From Streptomyces sp. 2131.1 (GTDB taxonomy: Bacteria > Actinomycetota > Actinomycetes > Streptomycetales > Streptomycetaceae): a stretch of 64,000 nucleotides of DNA. The translations under genes were made by a program, and so were the position numbers. The notes under the pieces are model-generated. The model was not told where the DNA came from. It ran no database searches and saw only the letters and a program-made list of their open reading frames with translations. Shown piece after piece: positions 17,336 through 25,650 of this stretch (position 1 is its first letter; every line of letters begins with the position of its first letter). The stretch covers positions 2,976,001-3,040,000 of the forward strand of contig NZ_FNSY01000001.1 of assembly GCF_900105515.1 (NCBI RefSeq). Reading direction: 5' to 3'.

Positions 17336-17626
17336 GTGTATCCCCCTGAGGCCGCGGTGATAGGTGGCCGGATCACTGCCCGACATATGCCTGAGAAATG
17401 CGCAGATTCATCGTGTTGGTCACTTTCCGTGCGACTCACCTCATTCGTCACGGCGAGTACCTAAAATGCCGCGCCGAACCGCACCGCCCGGAGGTCCCGT
17501 AACCAGTTACCCGCCCGGGGCCCGTGCCTCTCCCGCGCGCCCCCGCCCATGCACCCGTGCGCCCCGTATGCGGATCCGCGCGACGGGCGGCCGTAACTCT
17601 TCGTGAAGCCCGTAGTTGAGCCGGGC
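17336..17626. other. Divergent promoter region (291 bp)
   Basis: No gene is supported here. A TAAAAT hexamer (about 17462-17467) could be a -10 element for the rightward gene, though no matching -35 is clear. The first 100 bp is unusually AT-richer and must hold the promoter of the TPR regulator. Confidence 0.35.
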
Positions 17627-18301
17627 GTGGAAGAGCCCATCGGAGTCATGGAAACCGCGCAGGTCCCCCGGCAGCGCGCGGAGCAGCTGCTCGACGCCGC
17701 CGTGCGGTACACGGAGGAGAGGCACTGGGACGTCTGCCCCGGCACCTGGCTGGAGCCGTCCGGCGGCGGCCGGTGCTCGTGCGGCGAGGACGGCTGTGCC
17801 GCGCCCGGCGCCCATCCCGCCGGCGACGGCTGGGCGGACGGAGCCACCGGCAGCGGCGCGGCGGCCCGCCGGATGTGGACCCAACACCCGGGCGCGGCCG
17901 TCCTGTTGCCCACGGGGCGCACCTTCGACGCCGTCGACGTACCGGAGTCGGCGGGCTTCCTGGCGCTCGCCCGGATGGAGCGGATGAGCCTGCCGCTCGG
18001 CCCCGTCACCCGCACCCCGGACCGCCGCATGCAGTTCTTCGTGCTGCCCGGCGCCGCCGCCAAGACGGAGGACCTGGTGCGCCGGGCCGGGTGGAACGCC
18101 GCGTCGATCGGCCTGCGCGGGATCGGTGAGGGCGCGTACGTCGTCGCGCCGCCGACCCGGGTCGGCGGCGCGGGCGCGGTCCAGTGGGTGCGCAACCCCA
18201 CCACCGCCAACCGGTGGCTGCCCGAGGTGGAGGAGCTGGTCGGCCCGCTCGCGTACGCCTGCGGACGGGCCAGGGCGGACGCCCGCGACGGCCTTTCGTA
18301 G
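17627..18301 (+). CDS. Bifunctional primase/polymerase-like domain protein
   Basis: A 224-aa protein matching the Streptomyces stand-alone Prim-Pol N-terminal family. It has AAVRYTEERHWDVCPGTWLE, the zinc-knuckle-like RCSCGEDGCAAPGAHP with its PG.HP signature (about residues 45-60), then FDAVDVPESAG and the MQFFVLP block. Such short proteins lack the helicase half of plasmid/phage primases, and their role is unproven. The Asp pair typical of active Prim-Pol is only partly recognisable (FDAVDV). The start is uncertain among GTG 17603, GTG 17627 and ATG 17648. The ABC exporter genes follow 42 bp downstream, after a hairpin. Confidence 0.7.
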   Translation: MEEPIGVMETAQVPRQRAEQLLDAAVRYTEERHWDVCPGTWLEPSGGGRCSCGEDGCAAPGAHPAGDGWADGATGSGAAARRMWTQHPGAAVLLPTGRTFDAVDVPESAGFLALARMERMSLPLGPVTRTPDRRMQFFVLPGAAAKTEDLVRRAGWNAASIGLRGIGEGAYVVAPPTRVGGAGAVQWVRNPTTANRWLPEVEELVGPLAYACGRARADARDGLS

Positions 18302-18305
18302 GGTG

Positions 18306-18327
18306 GTCCCCGCGTACGTACGGGGAC
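18306..18327 (+). terminator. Hairpin between primase-like gene and ABC exporter operon
   Basis: GTCCCCG (18306-18312) pairs with CGGGGAC (18321-18327) across an 8-nt loop that is itself CGTACGTA. It either terminates the upstream gene or forms a leader hairpin 16 nt before the ABC start codon. Confidence 0.45.
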
Positions 18328-18343
18328 TTCGAAGGGCGTGCAG

Positions 18344-19156
18344 ATGCCGGACCGGGTGGAACACGACGGGACAGAACGGCCGCGGGAGGCACCGCCCGCG
18401 GTGCGCGTCGAGGGGCTGTGGAAGCGGTTCGGTGAGCAGACCGCGGTCGCCGGCATCGATCTGGAACTGCCCGCGGGGAAGTTCATCGGCCTGGTCGGGC
18501 CGAACGGGGCGGGGAAGACCACCACCCTCTCCATGGTCACCGGTCTGCTCCGCCCGGACCAGGGCAGGATCGAGGTCGGCGGGCGGGACGTCTGGCGCGA
18601 CCCGGTCGAGGTGAAGTCCCGGATCGGCGTCCTGCCCGAGGGGCTCCGCCTCTTCGAGCGCCTCTCCGGCCGCGAACTCCTCGCGTACACGGGCCGGTTG
18701 CGCGGACTGCCGGGCCAGGAGGTGGACAGCCGGGCCACCCAGCTGCTCGACGTGCTGGACCTGGCCGGATCCCAGCACAAGCTGGTCATCGACTACTCGA
18801 CCGGAATGCGCAAGAAGATCGGGCTCGCCGCCGCCCTGCTGCACAACCCCGAAGTCCTCTTCCTGGACGAGCCGTTCGAGGGTGTCGACCCGGTCTCCGC
18901 GCAGACGATCCGCAAGGTCCTGGAGCGCTACACGCGTTCCGGCGCGACCGTGGTCTTCTCCAGCCATGTGATGGAGCTGGTCGAGTCGTTGTGCGACTGG
19001 GTGGCCGTCATGGCGGCCGGGGCGATCCGGGCACAGGGCCCGCTGGCCGAGGTGCGCGGCTCGGCGACCTCCCTGCAGAACGCCTTCCTGGAGCTGGTCG
19101 GCGCGGGCGACCGCGACACCGGCGAGACCCTGGACTGGCTGGGCGGCGACCGATGA
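18344..19156 (+). CDS. ABC transporter ATP-binding protein
   Basis: A 270-aa ATPase of the ABC-2 exporter type. Walker A GPNGAGKTT is near residues 52-60, a Q-loop-like region follows, and the signature is unusual (YSTGMRKKIGLAAALLHNP rather than LSGGQ). Walker B LFLDEPFEGVDP comes next, then the H-loop VFSSHVMELVESL. ATG 18344 is preferred over GTG 18338 because GAAGGG (18331-18336) is then correctly spaced. The stop overlaps the permease ATG (ATGA), so the two genes are coupled and form one exporter of unknown substrate. Confidence 0.92.
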   Translation: MPDRVEHDGTERPREAPPAVRVEGLWKRFGEQTAVAGIDLELPAGKFIGLVGPNGAGKTTTLSMVTGLLRPDQGRIEVGGRDVWRDPVEVKSRIGVLPEGLRLFERLSGRELLAYTGRLRGLPGQEVDSRATQLLDVLDLAGSQHKLVIDYSTGMRKKIGLAAALLHNPEVLFLDEPFEGVDPVSAQTIRKVLERYTRSGATVVFSSHVMELVESLCDWVAVMAAGAIRAQGPLAEVRGSATSLQNAFLELVGAGDRDTGETLDWLGGDR

Positions 19157-20805
19157 GCGTGCTCGACGCCCCGGCCGGCTCCGGCCCCAGGACCGGCACC
19201 GCGGACAGCCGTACGGCCCTGATCCCCGTCTTCGCCCGCCTCAAGCTGGCGTTGCTGCGCAACGGGCTGCGCCAGTCCTCCGGGCGGCGGGCCGCCTACA
19301 TCGCCTCGGTCGTCGGCGCCCTGCTGATCGCCGCCGGCCAGCTGCTCGGGCTGATCCTGCTGCGCGGCAACGCCCACGCGGACTCGGTGGTGGTGCTGCT
19401 CACCGCGGTCGTGGCCCTCGGCTGGGCGGTGATGCCGCTGTTCTTCTCCGCCGGGGACGAGACCCTGGACCCGACCCGGCTCGTCATGCTGCCGCTGCGG
19501 CCCCGGCCGCTGATCGTCGCGCTGCTGGTCTCCTCGCTGATCGGCCTGGGCCCGCTGTTCACGCTGTGCCTGGCGGCCGGCTCGGTGGTCGCGCTGGCCC
19601 ACGGGGCGGGCGCGGTCGTCTTCGCCGTGCTCGCCGTGCCGCTGACGCTGCTGGTCTGCGTGGCCCTGGCCCGCGCGGTCGCCGCCGCCAACACCCGGCT
19701 GCTCACCTCCCGCAAGGGCCGCGACCTGGCGGTCCTCAGCGGCCTGGTGATCGCGGTGGGCATCCAGGTCGTCAACTTCGGCGCCCAGCGCCTCGGGCAG
19801 GCCGGCGGGCTCTCCTCGCTCGACCCGGCGGCGGACGTCCTGCGCTGGGTGCCCCCCGCGTCGGCCGTCGGGTCCGTGGGCTCCGCGGCTCAGGGGGCGT
19901 ACGGGCGTGCCGTCGTCCAGCTGCTGCTGGCCGTCGCCGCTCTGGTGGCGCTGCTGTGGCTGTGGCAGCGCACCCTGACGAAGCTGATGACCTCGCCGGA
20001 CGGTTCGACGACCGCCGCCGCCGGGCCCGGACGCGACAAGGCCGGGCGGACCGGCGCCGGCCTGTGGGCGCTGCTCCCCGAGGGCCGCACGGGCACGGTG
20101 ATGCAGCGGTCCCTGCGGTACGTGGCACGGGACCCGAAGACCAAGGCCGCCTGGGTGACCGCGCTGGCCGTCGGGCTGATCGTGCCGCTGATCAACGCCC
20201 TCCAGGGCCAGGGCTCGGTGTACTTCGCCTGCTTCGCCTCCGGGATGCTCGGCATCCAGATGTACAACCAGTTCGGGCAGGACACCTCCGCGTTCTGGAT
20301 GGTCGCCCAGACGATCTCCTCGCCCCGGGACGCCTACCTCGAACTGCGGGCGCGGGCGCTGGCGCTGCTGCTCATCACCCTGCCGTACACGGTGCTCGTC
20401 GCCGTGGTGACTGCGGCGCTGCTGGGCGACTGGCCCGTGCTGCCCGGGGTGGTGGGCCTGTCGTTCGCGCTGCTGGGCGCGATGCTGGCGACGGGTGCGA
20501 CGGCCTCGGTGCTCTTCCCGTACTCGGTGCCGCAGGAGGGCGCGTTCAAGAACGTGGCGCCCGGGCAGGCCGGGCTCGCCTGGATCTCCATCCTCGGCGG
20601 GATGGTCACGGCGGCCGTGCTCAGCGCCCCCGTGATCGCCCTGACCATCACCCTGCACGTCACCGGCCGCACGGACTGGCTGTGGCTGCTGGTGCCGGTG
20701 GGGGCCGCGTACGGGGTGCTGACCGCCTGGGGCGGGGTGCGGCTGGCGGCCCCCCGCATGGCGGCTCGGCTGCCGGAGATCATTTCCGCGGTCAGCAAGG
20801 GCTGA
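19153..20805 (+). CDS. ABC-2 type transporter permease
   Basis: A 550-aa integral membrane protein with roughly 12 hydrophobic segments, including AAYIASVVGALLIAAGQLLG, VVVLLTAVVALGWAVMPLFF, VVFAVLAVPLTLLVCVALA and LLALLLITLPYTVLVAVV-like helices. A central cytoplasmic loop (about residues 275-320) carries RDPKTKAAW, a typical coupling-helix region of large ABC-2 permeases. Start ATG 19153 overlaps the ATPase stop. Together the pair makes a homodimeric exporter; the substrate is not deducible. A strong hairpin follows. Confidence 0.88.
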   Translation: MSVLDAPAGSGPRTGTADSRTALIPVFARLKLALLRNGLRQSSGRRAAYIASVVGALLIAAGQLLGLILLRGNAHADSVVVLLTAVVALGWAVMPLFFSAGDETLDPTRLVMLPLRPRPLIVALLVSSLIGLGPLFTLCLAAGSVVALAHGAGAVVFAVLAVPLTLLVCVALARAVAAANTRLLTSRKGRDLAVLSGLVIAVGIQVVNFGAQRLGQAGGLSSLDPAADVLRWVPPASAVGSVGSAAQGAYGRAVVQLLLAVAALVALLWLWQRTLTKLMTSPDGSTTAAAGPGRDKAGRTGAGLWALLPEGRTGTVMQRSLRYVARDPKTKAAWVTALAVGLIVPLINALQGQGSVYFACFASGMLGIQMYNQFGQDTSAFWMVAQTISSPRDAYLELRARALALLLITLPYTVLVAVVTAALLGDWPVLPGVVGLSFALLGAMLATGATASVLFPYSVPQEGAFKNVAPGQAGLAWISILGGMVTAAVLSAPVIALTITLHVTGRTDWLWLLVPVGAAYGVLTAWGGVRLAAPRMAARLPEIISAVSKG

Positions 20806-20812
20806 GGTTCCG

Positions 20813-20858
20813 GGGCGTGTCCGTGAAGTCCGGGCGGACTGGACTCCACGACGCGCCC
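20813..20858. terminator. Imperfect long hairpin between convergent genes
   Basis: The arm 20813-20831 (GGGCGTGTCCGTGAAGTCC) pairs with 20841-20858 with few mismatches. It sits between the permease stop and the hydrolase stop and probably terminates both. Confidence 0.55.
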
Positions 20859-21793
20859 TACGGGGAGACGGGCTCGCGGTCGTCCTGCGCGTCCTCGGCC
20901 AGCTGCTGGAGGAAGGGCTCGACCGCGGCGCGCCAGCCGTCCGGCTGGTCGAAGTGCACGAGGTGGCCGGCGTCGGCCACCTCGGCGTACTGCCCGCGCG
21001 GCAGGACCCGGACCATCTCCTGGGCCTCCGCCCGGCCCAGCTCGCCGTCCAGCCCGCGCAGCACCAGCGTCGGGCATCCGACCTGGGCCAGCTCCTCCCA
21101 GTGCGCGTCGAACACCCAGGTGGCGCGGGACTCCAGCATCTGCCGCCGGGAGAAGACGGGCCGCCATCCGTCGGCGCGCTCGGCCATCACCTCGGCGTAG
21201 AACGCGCCGCGCGAGGCGCTCGGCCGCTCGGTCCAGGGGTCGTCCTCGCCGAACCACCGCCGTACGGCGTCGGGCGATGCGAACGGGAGCGGCCAGGACC
21301 GGAACCAGTCCTCCCATTCGCGCTGCGATGCGGCCCCGAGCGCGGAAGCGCGCATGTCGCAGATGACCAGCGCGCGGACCAGGTCGGGGCGCTTGGCAGC
21401 GAGCTGCCAGGCGGTGAGCGCGCCCATGGAGTGGCCGACGAGCGTGACGGGGGCGAGACCCAGCTGTTCGATGACCGCCTCCGCGTCCGCCACGTAGGCG
21501 TCGCGGGTGTAGGGGCCGTCGGCGGGCTTCTCGCTGTCGCCGTGGCCGCGCTGGTCGAGGCCGACCGGCCGGTGCCGCTCGGCGAGCCAGTCGGCGGTGG
21601 ACGCCCAGTGCGAGGCCCGGCCCATCAGGCCGTGCAGCAGTAAGACGGGGGCGCGGGTGCCGTCCGCGCCGCCCGTGGGCGGATCGGCGAACTCCCAGGC
21701 CGCGAGGCGTACGCCGTCCGCTCCGGTCACTTCGATGCGCCGCGCCATAGCTTCTGGCACCCCCTTCTCTCCCTGAGTCACCGGGTTGGTCAT
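20858..21793 (-). CDS. Alpha/beta hydrolase
   Basis: A 311-aa hydrolase of the haloalkane-dehalogenase/epoxide-hydrolase/lactonase class. The oxyanion HG motif is in PVLLLHGLMGRASHW (about 50-64), the nucleophile elbow GHSMG is near residue 120, a cap domain is rich in Trp (REWEDWFRSWPLPFASPDA), a late acid is near GLDGELG, and the catalytic His is in DAGHLVHFDQP. The catalytic triad looks complete. Starts at ATG 21793 or ATG 21748 (MARRIEVTG) are both possible; the shorter one has a GGGGG tract upstream. The substrate is unknown. Confidence 0.82.
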   Translation of the reverse strand: MTNPVTQGEKGVPEAMARRIEVTGADGVRLAAWEFADPPTGGADGTRAPVLLLHGLMGRASHWASTADWLAERHRPVGLDQRGHGDSEKPADGPYTRDAYVADAEAVIEQLGLAPVTLVGHSMGALTAWQLAAKRPDLVRALVICDMRASALGAASQREWEDWFRSWPLPFASPDAVRRWFGEDDPWTERPSASRGAFYAEVMAERADGWRPVFSRRQMLESRATWVFDAHWEELAQVGCPTLVLRGLDGELGRAEAQEMVRVLPRGQYAEVADAGHLVHFDQPDGWRAAVEPFLQQLAEDAQDDREPVSP

Positions 21794-22250
21794 GTCGGCC
21801 AGACTATCGAACCTTTATTCGAAAACGGCGATCTGCCAGCCAACACCGCTCGTTCGAGTGACTGCTTCCCAGGATTGACGGCGACAGCTGCGGGGAGATC
21901 TTCTCCGGGAGGCGGGCCACTCGGGGATGAGGGCTCGCGGGACCGACCTCGAGAGCTCGGGGCTCCAGGTCGGACATCAGGGGAGGACAGGCCCCGGTGC
22001 CTTGCGGCGCCGGGGCCATCCGCTTCGGTACGTACGACGGGGCGTTCCCGTACGACGGGTGCATCGCAGCTCCCCTCCCCGGCCCGGCGGCCGACACGCT
22101 CAGCGACCCCTCCGCCACAGCCTGGCACGCTCCGCGCCGGAGCGCTGCGGTTCCGTACGGAAAAAGAGAGACCGGGCACCGGCGCCGCCGATGCCCGGTC
22201 TCCCGGAACGCTCTCCCCGGAACGGGGGCCGCACGCGTCTGCCTCTTCGT
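21794..22250. other. Intergenic region of 457 bp between two leftward genes
   Basis: It holds the promoter of the hydrolase at its left end, a hairpin at 21990-22017 (GGCCCCGG and CCGGGGCC arms), a twofold direct repeat CGTACGACGGG around 22029-22057, and the dmdR1 terminator at 22168-22202. Open frames here are R/P/G-rich, have no SD, and are not supported as genes. Confidence 0.45.
22168..22202 (-). terminator. Intrinsic terminator of the iron-regulator gene
   Basis: An 11-bp perfect stem (GAGACCGGGCA with TGCCCGGTCTC) and a 13-nt loop. On the minus strand it is followed by TCTTTTTCC, a genuine U-tract, which is rare in Streptomyces. It lies 48 bp past the stop of the gene at 22251. Confidence 0.85.
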
Positions 22251-22943
22251 CTACCTCTTCGCCACGAAGACGTGCGAGGCGACCTCGGAGTCCAGCTCCG
22301 CCGCCTCACCGCTGCTGCCGACCAGCACGCCGCCGGGCGACTGCGTCACGCTGACCACCGAACCGGGCTGCACGCCCGCCCGCCGCAGCGTGTACATCAG
22401 CTGGGCGTCCGTCTGGATCGGCTCACCGATCCGGCGGACCACCACGGTCTTCCCCTCGCTGCCCGGGTCGAGATCGGACAGGCTGACCATGCCCTCGTCG
22501 AGGAACGGGTCGGCGCCGGCCTTCTCGCCCAGCTCCTCCAGGCCCGGGATCGGGTTCCCGTACGGCGACTCCGTCGGGTGGCGCAGCAGCTCCATCACCC
22601 GCCGCTCGACCGCCTCGCTCATCACGTGCTCCCACCGGCACGCCTCGGCGTGGACCTGCTCCCACTCCAGGCCGATCACGTCGACCAGCAGACACTCGGC
22701 CAGCCGGTGCTTGCGCATGACGCGGGTCGCCAGCCGGCGGCCCTCCTCGGTCAGCTCCAGGTGCCGGTCACCCGCGACCTGCACCAGGCCGTCGCGCTCC
22801 ATCCGCGCCACGGTCTGGCTGACGGTCGGACCGCTCTGGTCCAGCCGCTCCGCGATCCGGGCGCGCATGGGGACCACGCCTTCCTCTTCGAGTTCGAGGA
22901 TGGTGCGGAGATACATCTCCGTTGTGTCGATCAGTCCGGACAT
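22251..22943 (-). CDS. dmdR1: Iron-dependent repressor, DtxR/IdeR family (DmdR1 type)
   Basis: A 230-aa regulator. The N-terminal winged helix (MSGLIDTTEMYLRTILELEE, then RIAERLDQSGPTVSQTVARM) precedes the dimerisation/metal-binding domain with the metal ligands in LAECLLVDVIGLEWEQVHAEACRWEHVMS (M/C/E/H set around residues 76-106). A C-terminal SH3-like FeoA domain follows (VVSVTQSPGGVLVGSS). With Fe2+ bound it represses siderophore and iron-uptake genes at iron boxes. ATG 22943 has GAGGGG upstream. A long open frame lies on the opposite strand, as in S. coelicolor, where the antiparallel adm gene has been described. Confidence 0.92.
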   Translation of the reverse strand: MSGLIDTTEMYLRTILELEEEGVVPMRARIAERLDQSGPTVSQTVARMERDGLVQVAGDRHLELTEEGRRLATRVMRKHRLAECLLVDVIGLEWEQVHAEACRWEHVMSEAVERRVMELLRHPTESPYGNPIPGLEELGEKAGADPFLDEGMVSLSDLDPGSEGKTVVVRRIGEPIQTDAQLMYTLRRAGVQPGSVVSVTQSPGGVLVGSSGEAAELDSEVASHVFVAKR

Positions 22944-23040
22944 TCGTGCCCCTCGATGCAGTCGTGCGCTGGCCCTGCACCAATTCTGACGCATCGCGCG
23001 CGGAACCGTGCCGCGCGGTGCCCGCCGGGGTCCTGCGGTA

Positions 23041-23070
23041 TTGACATGTCACTGGTCCAGACCGCAACGT
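23041..23070 (+). promoter_or_regulatory. Promoter with embedded DasR-like (dre) operator before the SIS gene
   Basis: TTGACA (23041-23046) fits a -35 box, and CAACGT (23065-23070) is an acceptable -10 at 18-bp spacing. The spacer contains ACTGGTCCAGACCGCA (23051-23066), which matches the DasR consensus ACTGGTCTAGACCACT at 12 of 16 positions, including the TGGTC...GACC core. Binding there would block RNA polymerase. DasR is the GntR-type N-acetylglucosamine regulator. Confidence 0.72.
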
Positions 23071-23126
23071 GATCGGCGGTACGGACGCCCCATGGACATC
23101 TCACCCCGCCGGAAAGGTCCTCCCCG

Positions 23127-23882
23127 ATGAGCGAAAGCAAGCTGGCCGATCAGTTCTTCGATGCGGCGATCGGCCTGCTGGGGAGGGTGCGCGACGAGGA
23201 GGCCGGCAACATCGCGGCCGCCGGTGCCGCGATCGCCGACACCGTCGAGGCCGGCGGCCGGCTCTTCGCCTTCGGCGCCGGGCACTCCTCGCTCGCCGCG
23301 CAGGACGTCGTCTACCGCGCGGGCGGGCTCGCCCTGATGAACCTGATGGCCATCCCCGGCACCCTCGGCGTCGACGTCATGCCCGCCACCCTCGGCTCGG
23401 CCCTGGAGCGCGTGGACGGCCTCGCGGGCGCGGTCCTCGACTCCAGCCCCGCGAAGTCCGGCGACGTGCTCGTGATCATCTCGCTCTCCGGCCGCAACGC
23501 CCTGCCCGTCGAGATGGCGCTCAACGCCCGCGCGCTGGGCCTGAAGGTCATCGGCGTCACCTCGGTCGCGTACGCGGAGGAGACCCGGTCCCGGCACAGC
23601 TCGGGCGGCTTCCTGCGGGACCACTGCGACATCGTCCTCGACAGCAAGATCGCGATCGGCGACGCGGAGCTGGAGGTGGACGGCATCGAGGCACCGTTCG
23701 CGCCCGCGTCGACCGTGGTCACCAGCGCGATCATGCAGGGCATGATGGCCGCGGCGGCTGAACGCCTGCTGGAGCGCGGCATCGAACCGCCGCTGCTGCG
23801 GTCCGGGAACGTCGACGGCGGCCACGAGTGGAACGGGCGCGTGATGACGCAGTACGCGGACCGGATCTTCTACCGGCACTGA
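23127..23882 (+). CDS. SIS-domain sugar-phosphate isomerase (UPF0309 type)
   Basis: A 251-aa cytosolic protein with a sugar isomerase (SIS) fold. The phosphate-binding loops are FAFGAGHSSLAAQDVVYRAG (about 48-67) and VIISLSGRNALPVEMALNAR (about 115-134), with a late ERGIEPPLLRSGNVDGG segment. The family is annotated as UPF0309 and is related to MurQ/GmhA; in S. coelicolor the orthologue (SCO4393, from memory) is linked to aminosugar metabolism and toxicity. The DasR-like site upstream supports that link. GGAAAGG precedes ATG 23127. It is divergent from dmdR1. Confidence 0.88.
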   Translation: MSESKLADQFFDAAIGLLGRVRDEEAGNIAAAGAAIADTVEAGGRLFAFGAGHSSLAAQDVVYRAGGLALMNLMAIPGTLGVDVMPATLGSALERVDGLAGAVLDSSPAKSGDVLVIISLSGRNALPVEMALNARALGLKVIGVTSVAYAEETRSRHSSGGFLRDHCDIVLDSKIAIGDAELEVDGIEAPFAPASTVVTSAIMQGMMAAAAERLLERGIEPPLLRSGNVDGGHEWNGRVMTQYADRIFYRH

Positions 23883-23948
23883 GTCGTACGGGCCCGCACG
23901 CCGTCCCGGTCCGGAGGGGCGCCGTTCCGCGCGGCGACGGTTCCGTCA

Positions 23949-25301
23949 TCAATCGCCGGACGGGCCGGGACCGCCGCCGGACGGGCCCGACAGGTGCAGG
24001 TCCACCGAGGCCGCCACCCGGGCGGCCACGCTCTCCGCGTACATCGCGTCCGGGCGTTCGAACGCGGCGCGGTGGGCCGAGCGCAGGAACGTCACCACAC
24101 CCAGCGTCCGCCCCCGGCTCCGCAGCACCGTGCACAGCGCGTGCACCGCGTCCGGCGGCCACTGCCGCTGCCGCGCCCACTCGCCGTCCGTACGCCCCGC
24201 CCCCGCCGAGGTACGCACCGAACCCGTCCGCTCCACCGCCTGGAGGGCCGGGTGCCCCGGCGCGTACCGCAGCGGGATGGCACCGCCGGCCACCGGCAGG
24301 CAGGGGCCCGGCGCGTCGGCCGGGGTGGCGGCGGCCCGGACCAGCCGCTCCCCCGCCGCCAGGTCCACCACCACGTGATCGGCGAACCCGGCCAGCGCGA
24401 AGTCCAGCGACGACGTGGCCGCCTCCATCGGGTCCTCGCACTCGGCGGCCGACCTCGCGGCGCGGTGCAGCTGGTTCGACCGGAAACGCAGCCGGTCCGC
24501 CTCCTGGGCCGCGAGCTTCGCCGCCGTCACGTCCTGGAAGACCCAGCCCGCGCCCAGCGGCACCGGCTCCTCGGTGAGCGGCGAGGCCAGCCGCAGGAAT
24601 CCGCTCCGCCAGCACCGGCGGCGGGCCCCCTCACCGCCGCGCAGGGTCACCCACAGCTCGGCGGACGCGTCGGGCGCCCCCTCGGCCAGGACGTGCTGGA
24701 GCGCGCCCTCCAGCTCCTCCACCCCTTCGGCGATCACCTCGCCGAGCGGCCGTCCGAGGAGCGTCGTACGACCACCGCCCAGGGCGCGGGCCGCGTACGC
24801 GTTGACGACGGTCGGCCGCAGGTCCACGTCGACCAGGACGACGCCCCAGGAGGCGTCCTCGAACAGCGCCTCGCTGAGCGCGATGGCCCGTTCCAGGTCG
24901 ATCTGCGCGTGGACCTCGCTGAACGCGCAGTACACCCCGGCGGGCCTGCCGTCCGCGCCCCGCACCCCGGCGGACTGCGTACGGACGAGGACGCGCCCGC
25001 CGTCCTTTCGCAGCAGCGCGAACTCGTGCACCTGCCGCCCCGGCGCCCCCATGACGGCCATCAGCCGCCCCTGCACCTCGTCCGCGTCGGCCCGGCGCAC
25101 CGCCCACCCGGCGAGCCCGGCCCGCCCGACGGCCTCCTCGGCGGACCAGCCGAGAACGCGCTCCGCCTCACGGTTCCAGTGAGTGACGGCCCCGTCCGCG
25201 TCGAAGGCGCAGAGCGCCGCGTCCATCCCGTCGAGGAGAGCCGCGAGCAGCTCCGCCCCGGGAATGGCACCGGCCGTCCCCCTGCTCGTGGAAGCGCTCA
25301 T
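23949..25301 (-). CDS. PAS-PAS-GAF sensor protein without output domain
   Basis: A 450-aa cytoplasmic protein. The first PAS domain (about 18-130) has CAFDADGAVTHWNREAERVL and a PAC region VYCAFSEVHAQIDLERAIAL; the second PAS (about 135-265) has DASWGVVLVDVDLRPTVVNA and WVFQDVTAAKLAAQEADRLR; a GAF-like domain (about 275-440) follows. Full-length Streptomyces relatives continue into a PP2C phosphatase (SpoIIE) module; here the protein ends SGPSGGGPGPSGD with no catalytic domain. It may be a stand-alone ligand sensor or a truncated form. ATG 25301 has AGGGGG 6 nt upstream. Confidence 0.8.
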   Translation of the reverse strand: MSASTSRGTAGAIPGAELLAALLDGMDAALCAFDADGAVTHWNREAERVLGWSAEEAVGRAGLAGWAVRRADADEVQGRLMAVMGAPGRQVHEFALLRKDGGRVLVRTQSAGVRGADGRPAGVYCAFSEVHAQIDLERAIALSEALFEDASWGVVLVDVDLRPTVVNAYAARALGGGRTTLLGRPLGEVIAEGVEELEGALQHVLAEGAPDASAELWVTLRGGEGARRRCWRSGFLRLASPLTEEPVPLGAGWVFQDVTAAKLAAQEADRLRFRSNQLHRAARSAAECEDPMEAATSSLDFALAGFADHVVVDLAAGERLVRAAATPADAPGPCLPVAGGAIPLRYAPGHPALQAVERTGSVRTSAGAGRTDGEWARQRQWPPDAVHALCTVLRSRGRTLGVVTFLRSAHRAAFERPDAMYAESVAARVAASVDLHLSGPSGGGPGPSGD

Positions 25302-25384
25302 CCCGAACCCCCTGCGAGACGTGTCCGCAATAGCCGCACGTCAGACCATTGAACTCGAACGTGACCCAGCCCACAGCGAGTTCC

Positions 25385-25441
25385 CCGAAATCAATCCTCC
25401 GATTAATTCGGTTGTGCGGGCCCGGAGGCGGTTCCTAAGCT
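25385..25441 (+). promoter_or_regulatory. Promoter and imperfect palindrome for a short rightward transcript
   Basis: TTGTGC (25412-25417) and TAAGCT (25436-25441) are spaced by 18 bp and fit the vegetative HrdB pattern. Immediately upstream, CCGAAatcAAT (about 25385) and GATTAATTCGG form an AT-rich imperfect inverted repeat, a plausible operator. The predicted start of transcription is near 25448. Confidence 0.55.
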
Positions 25442-25454
25442 GTCCGTACACGTT

Positions 25455-25513
25455 GAAAGGAGGTGATCCGAAAAGTGCAGTCTTATCGGATTCGTGAGGT
25501 GGCTGCGGGCTGA
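25455..25513 (+). CDS. 12-aa ORF behind a 15-nt perfect anti-SD complement
   Basis: GAAAGGAGGTGATCC (25455-25469) is complementary over 15 nt to the expected 3' end of Streptomyces 16S rRNA (GGATCACCTCCTTTC). Six nucleotides later GTG 25475 opens VQSYRIREVAAG and stops at 25513. YRIREVA resembles the start of MerR/BldC-like DNA-binding proteins, but the ORF ends at once. An overlapping +1 frame from GTG 25494 reads VRWLRADSPSSHIVHLGG... for 33 codons to 25595; a frameshift would fuse the two into about 41 residues. The product is therefore a leader peptide, a small protein, or part of a ribosome-binding RNA. Not recognised. Confidence 0.5.
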
Positions 25514-25650
25514 CAGCCCGTCGTCGCACATCGTGCACCTCGGCGGACTGTCTGCCGAAACCCAAGCAGTCACCGACCCGCAGGCTCGCCGGTAAGTCCG
25601 GCCGGCTCCTCCGCAAGGAGGGACCAGAGCCTGCGGGTTCTGCTTTTCTC
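25514..25650 (+). ncRNA. Structured RNA tail with branched intrinsic terminator
   Basis: After the 12-aa ORF, hairpins GGGCT/AGCCC (25507-25519) and GCAC/GTGC can form. A 12-bp stem, ACCCGCAGGCTC (25576-25587) with GAGCCTGCGGGT (25627-25638), then encloses two hairpins, GCCGG/CCGGC (25588-25602) and CTCCT/AGGAG (25606-25620), making a three-way junction. TCTGCTTTTCTC follows, a U-rich tail. This ends a transcript of about 200 nt that stops 15 bp short of the convergent pdxH gene. No known riboswitch class is recognised. Confidence 0.6.

Noticed and set aside
21804..22118. 104-codon leftward frame between the hydrolase and dmdR1
   Set aside because: No SD, no domain, crosses a hairpin and direct repeats; treated as intergenic.
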